From: Clytia hemisphaerica | Taxonomy: Eukaryota > Cnidaria > Hydrozoa > Leptothecata > Clytiidae | Assembly (NCBI GenBank): GCA_902728285.1 | Contig: CACVBU010000367.1 | Location: 1,240,001-1,304,000, forward strand | Length of the DNA stretch: 64,000 bases | Direction: 5' to 3' | In this document: positions 1 to 11,159 of the stretch, in pieces | Layout: each line of letters begins with the position of its first letter | How positions within the stretch are numbered: the first letter of the stretch is position 1 | Position numbers and translations under genes: made by a program | Notes under the pieces: model-generated | What the model saw: the letters and a program-made list of their open reading frames with translations, nothing else | Told to the model about the DNA's origin: nothing | Database searches by the model: none

Positions 1-1
1 A

Positions 2-1903
2 GTTTTTTGCTTCCATCCCTATTTCTGGTGACAGTTTTATAATTACATTGGAGATCTGTTGGTTTCTTCCTATTGTCATACCTTGGCTTTTTGTTATTGT
101 TAATGCATAACCAGTAATCAAAGGAAATCCTTCACGATGACAGCATTTTGCATCGCAAAAAACTTTATTCAAGGGTATCGGCACCCATGTGGGATGGTCC
201 GGGTGCCACTGTGGACCTTTGTATTTAGGGAAATCAACAATTATAACTTCTGGGAAGGCAGGGGGTTTTACACCCTCTTTGTACACGATGCTAACCACAG
301 TACCCAGTGCTCCATTATTTAAACCGAGCCTAGTAAGACTACCTTGATTCTTAGTAAGAATGACCCGACAGCCAGCAGCAACAATGCTCACATTTGGGAT
401 TTGACCCATAGATTCTTTTTCTTTGGAATGATGTTTTCCTACACCAGTGGAAATTATTTCGGCAGACACAGCACGATTCCCATTCACATACTTGCTATTC
501 AACGCATTTTTATTATACATCCTTGCTTCTTTCCATGTTTCAGTGAGACAAATAACGTTCGATACTTCACTGTCAAAATTTCTCTTCTCTTCTTCGCACA
601 ATGAATTATGGCTTCGAGCATTGATTTCCTCCCAGTCTTTCCTTGTAACATTTCCAGTCCGTAAATTATCAAGTCTTTTTAACAAAGCCATCTGATCAGG
701 CTTTTGTCTCATAATCTCCTCTAAAACTATAACATCTTGAAAATTACTATAAACTAAATTACCAGCAGCTTCTATTGGAGTAGTAGAATCTACAATCGGA
801 TCACCTAAATTGCTTGAACCAATAGCCCCTAGTTGAAATATATCTCCAAAAAAATTAAACGCTGGGATACAACCAAATGGGATGACACCTTCTCTTTTTA
901 ACAAACGAATAGAAAGCTCCATAAACCTGTGATGAAACCAAGCAAGTACGTATTCTCCTACCATTCCTCTTTCATCAGCATTAATACACATCAGCGAGAG
1001 ATGTTCATTTTCATCAAGAGTAAGATCCTTTAGCTCTTTGTACTTACCAGCAGACATGGGCTTGTCAACTAAAGTTGCAGTGTTCGAACCTGTATTTCGA
1101 GGAATATGAACAGCCGAATGAATAGTACCGCCATCAGGTAGAAGTACAGCTGCAGCCCCAGTTGGTGCAACATTCAAAACAGAACGGTTAGATTGAAACA
1201 TTCTCCTGACCATTCTAGTAAGAATCTTGATGACTTGGCTTTTCCCTGTACCTGCACAACCCTGGACAACCAAGCGTTTACAATTGTCATAACTAATGTC
1301 AATATTCCCTCTAGCATATTGCAGTAAGGTTTTTAGATTGAAATAGACAATCGTCATTTGAAGTTCGTTCACAAGCTTGGGGTCGACGTCTGGGAGCGTA
1401 CACAGCCGACTCGATCTTTCAAACTCAAGAGATGCCGCACCAGAAACTTGCGAGAGCCAGTCTTTCATTTCCTGATACTGGTCTTCAGAAATCGTATCAA
1501 TGTTTAGACAATCCGTCCCATGCTTATGCCAATCAAAATCATTTGTACCAGCATAAAGAACAGGCTCATCAGCCTCGGCGTTTGACATTTGCACCCTATG
1601 GTTTCTAGCTATATCTCTCAATAAATCATTTCCAAATGAGTCCAAATTTGATCCTTGAGAAGATTGCTGACTATTTTGTGTAGACTGTGAAAATGGAAAG
1701 CTGTCAGTATCTAAATCTATTTGTCTATCATCGTTTTTGTTCTTATTTTTTCTGAGCATTTCTTTATCAAAATCAATTTTGGCAAATTTCAACATCATTA
1801 TTACTGCTTCTGGACAGCTTTCGCTATCTAAAAAGTTTGCAAATGACTCTGTGAAGGTTTCGAAAGGCTCTTTTAAGTCCTCAACAATTTCTCCATGTGC
1901 CTG
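2..1903 (-). pseudogene. Helitron Pif1/RecD-like helicase domain, frameshifted and partial
   Basis: Reading the minus strand with codons whose low coordinate is 2 mod 3, I found no stop from about 1903 to the window edge (over 630 codons). It begins AHGEIVEDLKEPFETF and contains Walker A GCAGTGKS (about 1239-1262), a Walker-B-like ADERG (about 975-1000), GDIFQLGAIG (about 826-855) and GYALTITKSQGMT near 80-125, the helicase motif before the final arginine finger. It is joined to the Rep frame by a one-base shift near 1893-1908, next to CCCC/TTTT homopolymers. The last helicase motif is outside the window. The break may be real decay or a homopolymer sequencing error; otherwise the frame looks intact. 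Confidence 0.88.
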
Positions 1904-4900
1904 GGGAAAATTTCATCAATAATTCTTTGGCAAATTTTTCAGAAACAGGCCATTTCCAAAATCTTTGACATCCAGTAAAAACAGGCACATGATCTTTGCC
2001 ACATGATTTACTTTTTGGGCAGGTACATATCTTTGCCCAATCATAAAGTGAAATGTTAGGGTAAAGCGTTCTTCGTGAGTCACCTAAAAATTTATCAAGA
2101 GATGATTTTCTGGTTACTTCTCCATCTTTGTTTCCTTTCGGGTCAAACAAACGAAAACCACTCAAGCCTATCCTGTTAAATCTTCTCGAACATTGATAAA
2201 GTTTACCTCGCACATTAATGTAATCAGCACTGGATGAGGGTGTGTCAACTATACCAACAGTCTTCAAAATCAACTTCTGCGCTACTGATCTCATGGTTAT
2301 ATTTGGCTCTGATTTAACAAGAATGTTCCGATAGATTTGATGCAGTTCTGCTGTTGTGGCTGCCCCTTTACAGCAATAACCGGTTATATATTTGATTAAT
2401 GCTAACAAATCTTTGGAAACAATGGCTTGTGTGTCACATTGCCCCATCCATGACAATGGACGTAAAAATACATGTTGTACCATCCTTGGGTGATCATTTC
2501 TTCCTTCATAGCGCGGGACTTTACCTTCAATAAAGCGTGGTTTAAAAGGATTTGTTTCTTTCCCAACAGAGCGTTTTGTGCTTTCATCATATTCACCAAA
2601 GTGATGGCGGCAATACCGTACAACTTTTTTCTTTCTTTTTCCTGATTCATCCCTTTCCTTAGTTGTGACAGTTTTTCGTCTCAAACAATACTTACTGCAC
2701 TTGTGAACCATTACTTTATTAACAACACCCATCTGAAATCGGTTCAAGCTGTCGTTGGTAGTTTTACATAGCAGACAATCCTTCAAAATATTTGGATCAT
2801 TTTCCTCAAGCGTTCCATCTGGCTTAGGCCAGAGATTCTTATTAGGAAGCCAGGTTCTTTCTTCAGTTTCTTCGTTAACATCAATTGTTCCTCCAGCAGG
2901 GTGCATTGAAACAAAATGGGGCGAGAATGTCTCGTTTGTGTTCAATTCAGTTGATTGTAGCCATTGTTCAATATCACTTGCAATATCAACATTGGGATCT
3001 GATGTATCTTGGTCCAATATGGATTTGACAATATCATAATGAGATTTGGAAAAGTACAACGCATGTGTGTGAATGGCACCCCGACTCTTTGCAAACTCAT
3101 ATCTGCTCCAATCATCTTCATATTGAAAAAGACTTTTTAAAACCGTGTCTTTATAATTCAAATGTCTTGCATTAAAGTAAGTCGTAATGATATGCTGATT
3201 TTGTAAAATAACTTGATGGCGAAATTGTGCATCTGTTTGAAATCTTTCTTTGATGGTGTGAATATTGTCGCTTGATGTCTTTGCAAGATATTTGATGATA
3301 ACATCATGAAGTGGTACCCAGTGGTGTTCAGCACAGGATGAAGTATCAAAATAGGATGGATATACGTTGTCCTCTTTTAGCTTAAAAAAGCACAAAGAGT
3401 CAAGTTCGTGCTTTCTTTCCTTCCAGTATGGATCAGTATTGACTAAATTTGAGCTCATTGAAATAAATTTGTTTGGAATACTGTCATCTTTGTCTTGAAG
3501 TCTTTCTAATAGTTCGTCTCTGGTAAGATGTTTTTCATTAACCTGCTGATTAACACAAAAGCTTCCTTGATTTAAAGCTTTCTTGCGGAGTCCAATATTC
3601 AGAAGATGAAATTTCAAAAATCTATGAGCTGATACACGGTTATCTGAGCAAAAATATATATGATCTACCCACATGTCATAATCAACAGCCCTTGTTGATG
3701 GAATAGTTATGTCACACGTTCCATTTATGAAAATATGTGGATAAGCCATTGTGAAAAAACCTTCAGGGAGAGGCTTCTCTTTGTTATCAGACTTCAAGTT
3801 CCCAAGATCAGCAACAGCACCTTGTTTGATTATGTTTTCTATTTCACCACTGTTCTCTCCAAGAAATAGTTTCAATGCATTCTTTATGTTGTCATCAACA
3901 TCAATGTTTGTTAGCTGGGCTGCAAATCCCGATGTTGTCACCAACTCTTCTTCAGCCTGCAGGGAATCAAACTGTTTTGGACCAGGCCCTAAGTCCTCCT
4001 CTTCAGTAGCTAAATTATTTGCTGTCGATACAACTGGTAGACCTTTTAGCTCTCCTTCTTTCTCTGGAATATGCATCAAACGATCAACATCAATTACCAC
4101 ATCCCAATAATATGGATTTGGCTGGTACAAAAAGAATCTCCCATTTAGCCCAATACCAGACACATGGTCTTTACCTGTATAGCGGGTAAATCCTGGTCTT
4201 GGTGCACTTTCACCATACTTTGGAACACCAAATATTAGACCAACCAAAGCCTGCTCAATTCTTTGCCTACAAGCCATGTATGCTTTTGAGCTGTTTTTAC
4301 CACCTCTTATAAGAAGAATACCAACTTCAGATGGCAGTTGTGGTAGTTTGGTAAATTTTCTAAGGTCATGTGGTATAGCTACTGCATGACCTTTGGAGGC
4401 TAACATCCCATACTTAAGACAATGCACATAAATGGCAATGGATATTTTTCTTATCAAAAGACTTTCGACAAATGTCAGGTTTTGAAGAAAAGGGGGAATT
4501 TCCTTGAAGTGTTGGTTATTGTGATAATGCATGCCATTTTCCAAGAAACAATCTTCAACTGGGGAATACAATCCTGAGAACATCAACGACCTATTGATGT
4601 GTTTCTTGTATTTGTTCTTTTTTATCTCATCTGTGCATCTTTTACATCTACCATTGAGAAACCTTTTTTCTTTCTCGGATAATACATGATAAATAGGCCT
4701 AGTCTCATAACAACTCATACAATGTTCCACTGAGTGCAGCCTCTCAGCATCATTGAATTCTTGAATTGCTCTTTCAACAGCAGGATTTGAGTGAAGCGGA
4801 ACCTCTCTTTGAATATGTGAATGTTCAATTTGATCAACAGTAATTTCTCGGTTTCCTTCAATATGTGGATGTTCAACCTCTTCAACAGTATCTTCTTGGT

Positions 4901-5894
4901 TTCCTTCAATATGTGGATGTTCAGCTTCTTCAACAGTGTCTTCTTGGTTTCCATGCTGCAAATTTGTGGATGGGTGTTGGCTTTCGGTCGGCTCAACAAC
5001 AAAATCAACACAGTGAGATTTTCTAGCAGCAATTTTGCGTTCCACATAACTTTTATCTTTAAAGATACTCCTCAAAATATCATCAATCTCTTCTTCAGTC
5101 TGCTTACTACATGTAGCCTGATTTGCTAATCTTACATTTTTCCGACGTGCATAATTATGCTCGTCAGTTGTAGAATGTTTTCTTTTGAGTCCTCTTTGAT
5201 CTTCTCTGGAATCCCTACGGGGCATGATACTTTGATCCTTGGGTATTTCCCCATGCTTAAGCAAACTACTTTTACTAAAGACATGGTGGGTGGATGTACT
5301 CTGCAGAAGATTAGCTGATGATGTTGCATCATTCAGAAAGTAAAGACTTTGGAAGTGGTTGTATTTGTGAGATATTATAATTTTTGGACCATCAAAGTTT
5401 TCGATGATTTCGCTATTCATTCTACCAGCTGTAGCTGGGTGATGAATATTTTCAGGCCAAAAAGTCAAGTATTGAAAATCACGGTTGCTGTTATATTTTG
5501 TACAGAAGATAATAATTCCAAGCTTTTTAGCAGCAGCTAGAATGAATAATTCCGAACCATACTCCGCATTACGATACTGTCGCTGAATAACATTATCTAA
5601 GCTTACAACTTGTCCATCATCATCTGGTTGATCTACGTTCGATAGGACCCATTGTTCAACAAAGTCTAAGTGCCTATTATGATCAACAAAACTAACAACC
5701 TCATTCCGCAGATCCAAATGGCTGCCCCAATATGGTCTTTCAGTTATGGAAAGGCATTCAACAATGGCTCTATAAAGGCAATTTCCATCCCCAAGTGTGG
5801 AACATACAGCGCCAACATTAAGCCCGATTGATCGGGCTTTGCGTACCATTGCCTGCCATGATGTATCTTTGGCTTCATCATAGACTTCAGCCAT
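1881..5894 (-). CDS. Helitron Rep protein with N-terminal OTU cysteine protease domain
   Basis: The reading frame has 1,337 codons. Residues about 25-185 form an OTU-like domain: GDGNC at 35-39 supplies the Asp36/Cys39 pair, YGSELFILAA lies at 112-121, and HKYNHFQSL at 176-184 gives the probable catalytic His180. Residues about 395-600 are Cys-rich and resemble the conserved N region of Helitron proteins (paired CxxC motifs). The Rep nuclease follows, with HTH at 942-944 as the HUH metal-binding motif and Tyr1169/Tyr1173 (KYITGYCCKG) as the paired tyrosines that cut and join DNA. Three short acidic repeats around HIEGN lie near residues 330-365. The start is the first ATG, with MAEVYDEAKD leading into the OTU fold. 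The frame closes at 1881, just after the helicase frame has opened on the same strand, so this is a frameshifted part of one polyprotein. Confidence 0.88.
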   Translation of the reverse strand: MAEVYDEAKDTSWQAMVRKARSIGLNVGAVCSTLGDGNCLYRAIVECLSITERPYWGSHLDLRNEVVSFVDHNRHLDFVEQWVLSNVDQPDDDGQVVSLDNVIQRQYRNAEYGSELFILAAAKKLGIIIFCTKYNSNRDFQYLTFWPENIHHPATAGRMNSEIIENFDGPKIIISHKYNHFQSLYFLNDATSSANLLQSTSTHHVFSKSSLLKHGEIPKDQSIMPRRDSREDQRGLKRKHSTTDEHNYARRKNVRLANQATCSKQTEEEIDDILRSIFKDKSYVERKIAARKSHCVDFVVEPTESQHPSTNLQHGNQEDTVEEAEHPHIEGNQEDTVEEVEHPHIEGNREITVDQIEHSHIQREVPLHSNPAVERAIQEFNDAERLHSVEHCMSCYETRPIYHVLSEKEKRFLNGRCKRCTDEIKKNKYKKHINRSLMFSGLYSPVEDCFLENGMHYHNNQHFKEIPPFLQNLTFVESLLIRKISIAIYVHCLKYGMLASKGHAVAIPHDLRKFTKLPQLPSEVGILLIRGGKNSSKAYMACRQRIEQALVGLIFGVPKYGESAPRPGFTRYTGKDHVSGIGLNGRFFLYQPNPYYWDVVIDVDRLMHIPEKEGELKGLPVVSTANNLATEEEDLGPGPKQFDSLQAEEELVTTSGFAAQLTNIDVDDNIKNALKLFLGENSGEIENIIKQGAVADLGNLKSDNKEKPLPEGFFTMAYPHIFINGTCDITIPSTRAVDYDMWVDHIYFCSDNRVSAHRFLKFHLLNIGLRKKALNQGSFCVNQQVNEKHLTRDELLERLQDKDDSIPNKFISMSSNLVNTDPYWKERKHELDSLCFFKLKEDNVYPSYFDTSSCAEHHWVPLHDVIIKYLAKTSSDNIHTIKERFQTDAQFRHQVILQNQHIITTYFNARHLNYKDTVLKSLFQYEDDWSRYEFAKSRGAIHTHALYFSKSHYDIVKSILDQDTSDPNVDIASDIEQWLQSTELNTNETFSPHFVSMHPAGGTIDVNEETEERTWLPNKNLWPKPDGTLEENDPNILKDCLLCKTTNDSLNRFQMGVVNKVMVHKCSKYCLRRKTVTTKERDESGKRKKKVVRYCRHHFGEYDESTKRSVGKETNPFKPRFIEGKVPRYEGRNDHPRMVQHVFLRPLSWMGQCDTQAIVSKDLLALIKYITGYCCKGAATTAELHQIYRNILVKSEPNITMRSVAQKLILKTVGIVDTPSSSADYINVRGKLYQCSRRFNRIGLSGFRLFDPKGNKDGEVTRKSSLDKFLGDSRRTLYPNISLYDWAKICTCPKSKSCGKDHVPVFTGCQRFWKWPVSEKFAKELLMKFSPGTWRNC

Positions 5895-6328
5895 TATTTC
5901 AAAAGAGTACGTGAAAAAGGGTACATGCGTAGTCTAAGTGGTCAGTGGGTATAAACAAAAAATTCATTCTTACCACCCACCCACCCCCACAGGCCTACAG
6001 GCAAGTAACTGAGTACAATTAACTGTGTTGTGATCTCAGTTCAGACAGACAGATCACACAGATAATTAAAAGCACCAAATATCAGAAACAGAAAAGTAAA
6101 AAAAAAATAGTCAGTAAAAACACAAAAGAATGGTAAAATACACAAGGTAAATAATTTGTTAACAAATTTCTTTCATATATCTTGGATGTTTAGATTTCAA
6201 ATCAAACACAAGAATCAACATTCAGCAATCCAAATATTTTTTGAATGAAATAAAATTGTTCGAAACTTTCGCGGGTATAACATTGTCATTGGCAACTGTG
6301 ACCCACAGTGCTTCAGATTTCTGATTGT
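5895..6328. other. Helitron upstream flank, no gene seen
   Basis: AT-rich sequence upstream of the Helitron start codon. It may include the element's promoter and 5' end, but I see no clear terminus, repeat or exon. Confidence 0.5.
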
Positions 6329-6651
6329 AGTCCGTGTTTCGGCTTCCGGTAAAATTTTGATGTTCACTGCTAGGGTACACCATTTTTGCGAAGCGAATTT
6401 ATGAGCGAAGCAGTTTTGCTATATTGTGCACGTACCTTTAACTTCTATCCCAAGCGAAAATTTGCTATAAAATTTGCTATATAAATCACATCTTCAAACC
6501 GATGATTTTATCAAAATGACCTTGAATGGTTTGGCTTGAAGCCACGAAAACTTTCTCGGTTTGGTAGCTAGGACTGCGAAAAATGCTGTTTTAAAATGGT
6601 GTACCCTAGCAGTGTACAGCAACAAAATTACCGGAAGCCGAAACACGGACT
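6329..6651. repeat. MITE-like element with about 58-bp inverted ends
   Basis: The left end AGTCCGTGTTTCGGCTTCCG (6329 onward) is the inverse of the right end finishing at 6651, and the match continues through GGGTACACCATTTT / AAAATGGTGTACCC. The body (6383-6600) has a second, inverted copy nearby at 7347-7562. I could not fix a target duplication. Confidence 0.7.
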
Positions 6652-7562
6652 TAGAATCTGAATTTGATCAAATTGCCGCCGCGCCGCGCGGGCGGCACGC
6701 ATCTAAGCAATCTAACCAGTGGTTCTTCGGTTTTAAGTGTTTATTTTGCTGTTAAATGGAAACAAATTAGTTTGAACGTTGACAGAAAGGATCTTCATCA
6801 TCCCTTGACTTTTAACAGCAAGTATCAAGTATCAAATAAGGTCAATTAATGAGAGGTTTTTGCAAGTCGCGAGGGCGGGCGGGGAGTGCTCTTTTAATGA
6901 ACGAAACTTACCTTGCAAAACCAAGTGGATATTCTATGATAAAGAAGTACGGAGGTAATCAAATTTGTCGAATTTGTCAAGAAAGAACCAACAAGCCATC
7001 TTTGTACATTTTTGTTTTTGTTTTATTTTTATGTTTTGATGATTTCGACAGACGATTCGTGATTCGAATAAAAATGTTCGAACGTTCGACTAATATCTTC
7101 GATTTTATTAAGGCACCATTTACACTAGAATAACTAGAAGGAAAAAAAAGAGCGATGCGCGGCGGGCGGCAGTGGGTGGTGTTGTGCCTCCGTGGATTAT
7201 GTGGTGTGTTTGGGGCATTAAGGTAAGGCTCTTATCTTACGACCCTGTCTCCATAGAGGGATTTTTAGAGTGTCTCTTATTTTGCTAGCAACTTGCGAAC
7301 TGAGGTGGAGTCTGGATCGCTTCGCAACCCTTATACAATACGGCTAGTAAAACGGCCATTTTTGCAGTCTTATCTATCAAACCGAGAAAATTTTCGTGGT
7401 TTCAAGCAAAACCGTTCAAGGTCATTTTAACAAAATCACCGTTTTGAAGATGTGATTTATATAGCAAATTTCTGCAAATTTTCGCTTGGGATAGAAGTTA
7501 AAGGTACGTGCACACTATAGCAAAACTGCTTCGCTCATAAATTCGCTTCGCAAAAACATTTT
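6383..7562. repeat. Long inverted repeat, about 215-bp arms
   Basis: Bases 6383-6600 and 7347-7562 are reverse complements with moderate divergence. Shared landmarks are GCGAAGCGAATTTATGAGCG, GTGCACGTACCTTTAACTTC and ACATCTTCAAA. The left arm is also the body of the 6329-6651 element. The roughly 745 bp between the arms hold no gene I can support. This could be one large foldback element or two oppositely oriented copies of a small one. Confidence 0.75.
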
Positions 7563-7841
7563 GTCTTATATGCCCACTCTTTGTGTCACAATTATTCTGT
7601 GTTTAGACAAATACAAAAATAATTTTTTCAAACAGCTAACACAACTTCTTGACATTCTTAAATGCAGGCTTAGCAAATTTGCCACTGCTGTGATCTTTTG
7701 TTGGTCAATAGTAATTGAAACAATCCAAATATAGCAATGCCTTGCGTTGAAAGCACCTCAAAGTAATCAAGATAACCACTAGATGCTGTTTTGCAATACT
7801 TTGCCAGTTCAGTTTTTTATAATGTGATTGTTGTTTTTTAG

Positions 7842-7940
7842 ATGGTGGAGATATTCCAATGGATCCAGGACTGAGAGCAACCTATGCACATAATACACCA
7901 TCTGCTAGAGTTACTTCTAGACCTCATCAGCCCCCAACTG
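7842..7940 (+). CDS. Internal exon of an Mdm2-like gene (candidate)
   Basis: A T-rich tract ending in TTTTTTAG precedes the exon, and it ends at G|GTAACT. It is 99 nt, enters in phase 1 and leaves in phase 1, encoding 32 full codons (GGDIPMDPGLRATYAHNTPS then ARVTSRPHQPPT). The exit phase matches the entry phase of the RING exon at 11160, so a direct splice would keep frame and give a Glu at the junction. The peptide is low-complexity and not diagnostic; assignment rests on splice signals, phase and position upstream of the RING exon on the same strand. Earlier exons were not found between the Helitron and this point and probably lie left of the window. Confidence 0.55.
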
Positions 7941-8443
7941 GTAACTCGCTTAAGTTCTTATGTAGTTGTCCCTATTTTGATGGTATTTTTAATTTAAGAT
8001 TTAAAAAAGTGTTCCTTTTTCTCTGTTGGGAAAAAATTAGCCCCAGACTCAAAATTTCAGAAAAAAAAGTCTTACCTTAACATATATTTTCATTTGTTAA
8101 AATTTAAAATCCATATATTATTACTGTCAGTTTCACGCCTTGTGCGATCATCAGATATACTATACTACAAATAAAATTTTCTCTCATAAGATGTATACAC
8201 TATGCTAGAAATTGCAAAACCGTTACGAATGAAAGAAATTTAATAAAAATGCTCATGGGAAAAAAATTGATAATAAAAACAATTAGTTTAAGACATGTGG
8301 CTGAAGTTACCTTAACATAAAATTTTAAAGTCTGGTGCAACTAAAACAGTATGGTACAGTTTGAATCACACAATCTGCGAGTGAACCCTCGTTGACAGAA
8401 TCTCAAAACTTTGGAAACCCAGCCAGACACACATAATTACTTA
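7941..8443. other. Intronic sequence, nothing recognised
   Basis: AT-rich sequence between the candidate exon and the hAT-like insertion. No exon, RNA gene or clear repeat seen. Confidence 0.5.
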
Positions 8444-8451
8444 CCATAAAT

Positions 8452-10383
8452 GAGGCCCCCCCAGTCGACCCTCAATTCACGTATTCACGCAAAATTTTTT
8501 GCCAATTCACGTATTCACGTGCGAAAAAAAACATTTTCACGTTCACGCGCTGATTTTGCTTTTAATTATTTTGTTAAACGATTGTGACCTTTTATGGCCA
8601 ACATAAAGTTTTCTGCAGTTTTTTGACCTTATTCTCGACAGCATCGACCTTTTAAGACCTCTTACAATTATTGGAGCTTTCATAGGGCAATGTTTAAGGT
8701 CTTTCTATCACGTCTATCACGCCAAAGTTACAAAAAACTACCTCTCTGGCGTACGGTGGTATAAACCCTGCCTGAATTTGCTTTTTAAGGGAGGTAAGTG
8801 CAAAGTTAAGCCTTAGCTTTAAGGTTTCCCCCCAAATTTCTTCCTCGCAGGCCCTAAATATGTTTTATTCTGAGAATAAATTTAAATCGAGGTTTGGCCC
8901 AAATTCATGGTCTGGAAAATCGCGAGCTTCAAAGAGGTGGTACAACCAGAGGACGCAAATTCCCAAGTTTGACCCCCTGTCTCTCATTGAAGAAAAGCTG
9001 TGGAAAGGAAAAAGCGAGCGAAGCGAGCGCGAAAATTTTTTGACAACTTTCACTCTTTCATTGCTGAGAAAACGGCCTTAACACACTATTGTTACCCTAA
9101 TATGCCTACCGTGAAAAGCACAGCTCAAAATCATATATTTACGCTGTGCCGACGAATCGAGATTCTATTCATCGCGCAATCAGCGAAGACAAAAGTAACC
9201 ATGACGACCATCCAAGATCTTGGATGAGTGTCATAGTCGATATTTTTATTTCCGTCGTTGAAAACACAACTTACAAAAAGTCATCAATGCTTTGTAAAAA
9301 GAGTCAGTGATAGAGAATCATAACATAAAGTCTGTCTATTATTTCGATTCAATTAAAGTGACATTTCCATAATTAAAAGTTTAGTAATTACTGTTATACA
9401 TTTGGGGATCATGTAAAAGATTTCTTTCGAAATAAACTCATTTCAACTACACTTGGAGGTTTCTGGGGAATTGGTAAATAGTAAACTGCACACTGATACA
9501 GTCTGCTAGACATTAATATGGTAATATTTGCTCTTCATCTTTGATTTTTTCTACAGTGATTAGATTGACACATGCGCGATAAAATTTATATTATTTGTCT
9601 TCAGAGGTTACTATTTTCTTTGAAAACTTAACCTCTGATACTCAGGGTATAATATGCCTTGTTTGGTCAAAAAATTTATTCAGAATCTTTGATTATTTTC
9701 AACACTGACCATTTACTGGTACAAATCTGGTACGGCGAGTGACGTACCTGCCTTACACGGTGCGGCGTCGCAAAAGTATTTTTCTGAATGTTCGATGATG
9801 CAATCATATAAAAATTTTTAGAACTATCTACCTACTTTTGTAAATTATCAAAGAATCAAATGCCCTTCACTGTTTCCAAGTTCATGCGGTATCATTTTAT
9901 GTACTGCATTTAGTAACAATATATAAGCGATTACAGAAAGACGACCATCATAAGCGCCGACGAAGAAAATTTTCTCATTTAGACTTTTCTGTTTTGGCTC
10001 AAAACACTCTCGCTGGATGCAATATTTGCATCACAAAATGCGCCCTTAGAAAAATAAGTAAAAAATATTTGTTTCTGTTTCAGTTTTGATTATTTTGAAT
10101 AACTTTACAATGGTAATAGGTCAATATGATATAAAGGATTATGCGAGCGAAGCGAGCAAAAAATTTTTACATATTTAGGTTTATTCAGTTTTGTTTTAGA
10201 CAATAATTTGCTTTTCACGTTCACGCTCAAAATCTCGATTCACGAATTCACGCTGGTAAAATCTTATTTTCACGTTCACGCGGATATCTCAATTCACGTA
10301 TTCACGCGTTGAAAAAGTCCAATTCACGTATTCACGACAGAAAAAAGGGTCATTCACGCGTCACGCCAGCCCCTGGGGGAGCC
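8452..10383. mobile_element. hAT-like non-autonomous element with subterminal TTCACG repeats
   Basis: CCATAAAT occurs on both sides (8444-8451 and 10384-10391), an 8-bp duplication typical of hAT elements. The ends are C/G-rich and imperfectly inverted (GAGGCCCCCCCAG left; GGCTCCCCCAGGGGCTGG on the opposite strand right). Inside each end is a cluster of TTCACG motifs, mostly as ATTCACGTATTCACG pairs: 8474-8550 on the left and 10215-10365 on the right. Subterminal repeats of this kind are transposase-binding sites in hAT elements. No transposase is encoded. GAGCGAAGCGAGC occurs twice inside (about 9015 and 10145). Exact ends are uncertain because the poly-C tract allows other alignments. Confidence 0.6.
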
Positions 10384-10391
10384 CCATAAAT

Positions 10392-11159
10392 CCTCTTTTA
10401 CAAACTCAAAAGCCTTTCAAAACTACTTTAAACTACATCCAAACTTCAGCCACATTCATAAAGGCTCCTTTCTATCAGCCATTTTGTTTTAGAAATGAAC
10501 CTGTGTTTTCATTTTAATTTGTTTATCTTTTCTTGCAATGTCAGCTTTTTCCATAAATTATGCACACGCATCGAAAAATTCTGCTCAGTGACTAGGCGCG
10601 TACTGACTAATTACATGCAGTCGCATATGCAGCTGGACAGATCTTAAAAAAACTAGACAGTGCTGGACAGTGAAATAGTTTACGGTCTGGATATCCAGTC
10701 TAGGAAAAAATTAGAGAGTAGACTTTTAAATCAAGACAAGGGGAGGGAAAAAGTTAGATGCTATAGAATATATCAAGGTGAGAAATGAATTTAGACTTCA
10801 CTGGTGAAAATCCAACTCAAAAGAACTTGGAATCCTTTTGTTTTGAAGGGGGGGGGGGTACAGATAGACTTTTGACCTACTCTTTTGGATGTTTATCAAT
10901 CTTATTGATAATTTTGTGTAGTTGAGCAATTTTAGCCAAATATATTACTCAAATCATTCAAATTTCTTGTTTAACTTTAGGCCCCTTTATTTCAAAATTC
11001 TCAATAAATTACTAATCAGCTAGCTGAACTGAAATTGTGGAAACTATTATATTATATTTCAAGTCATTATCATTTGTGGAACTCTGAATGCTTTGCCTAG
11101 CATAGCTGAGCATAGAGAGGTAAATGCTCAAATTGTTAATAAAACATAATTTGATTTAG
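10392..11159. other. Intronic sequence before the RING exon
   Basis: No gene seen. Bases about 10661-10705 contain a segment around CTGGATATCCAG that recurs at about 52273-52316, and a run of G lies near 10850. The 3' splice site ends at TTGATTTAG, base 11159. Confidence 0.5.

Larger units (their letters stand above)
1..5894 (-). mobile_element. Helitron-type rolling-circle transposon, coding region (left edge outside window)
   Basis: The minus strand carries a Helitron coding block: an N-terminal OTU-like protease domain, a Helitron-like N region with an HUH nuclease motif and paired tyrosines, then a Pif1/RecD-type helicase. These are the defining enzymes of rolling-circle Helitrons; OTU domains are known passengers in some animal Helitrons. 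The helicase is still open at base 2, so the 3' end of the gene and the element terminus lie to the left. I could not place the 5' terminus (TC) near 5900-6330. Confidence 0.9.

Noticed and set aside
6849-7133. CRICQERTNKPS as a zinc-finger exon of the Mdm2-like gene
   Set aside because: Too few ligands, no splice signals in phase, and it lies between inverted-repeat arms.
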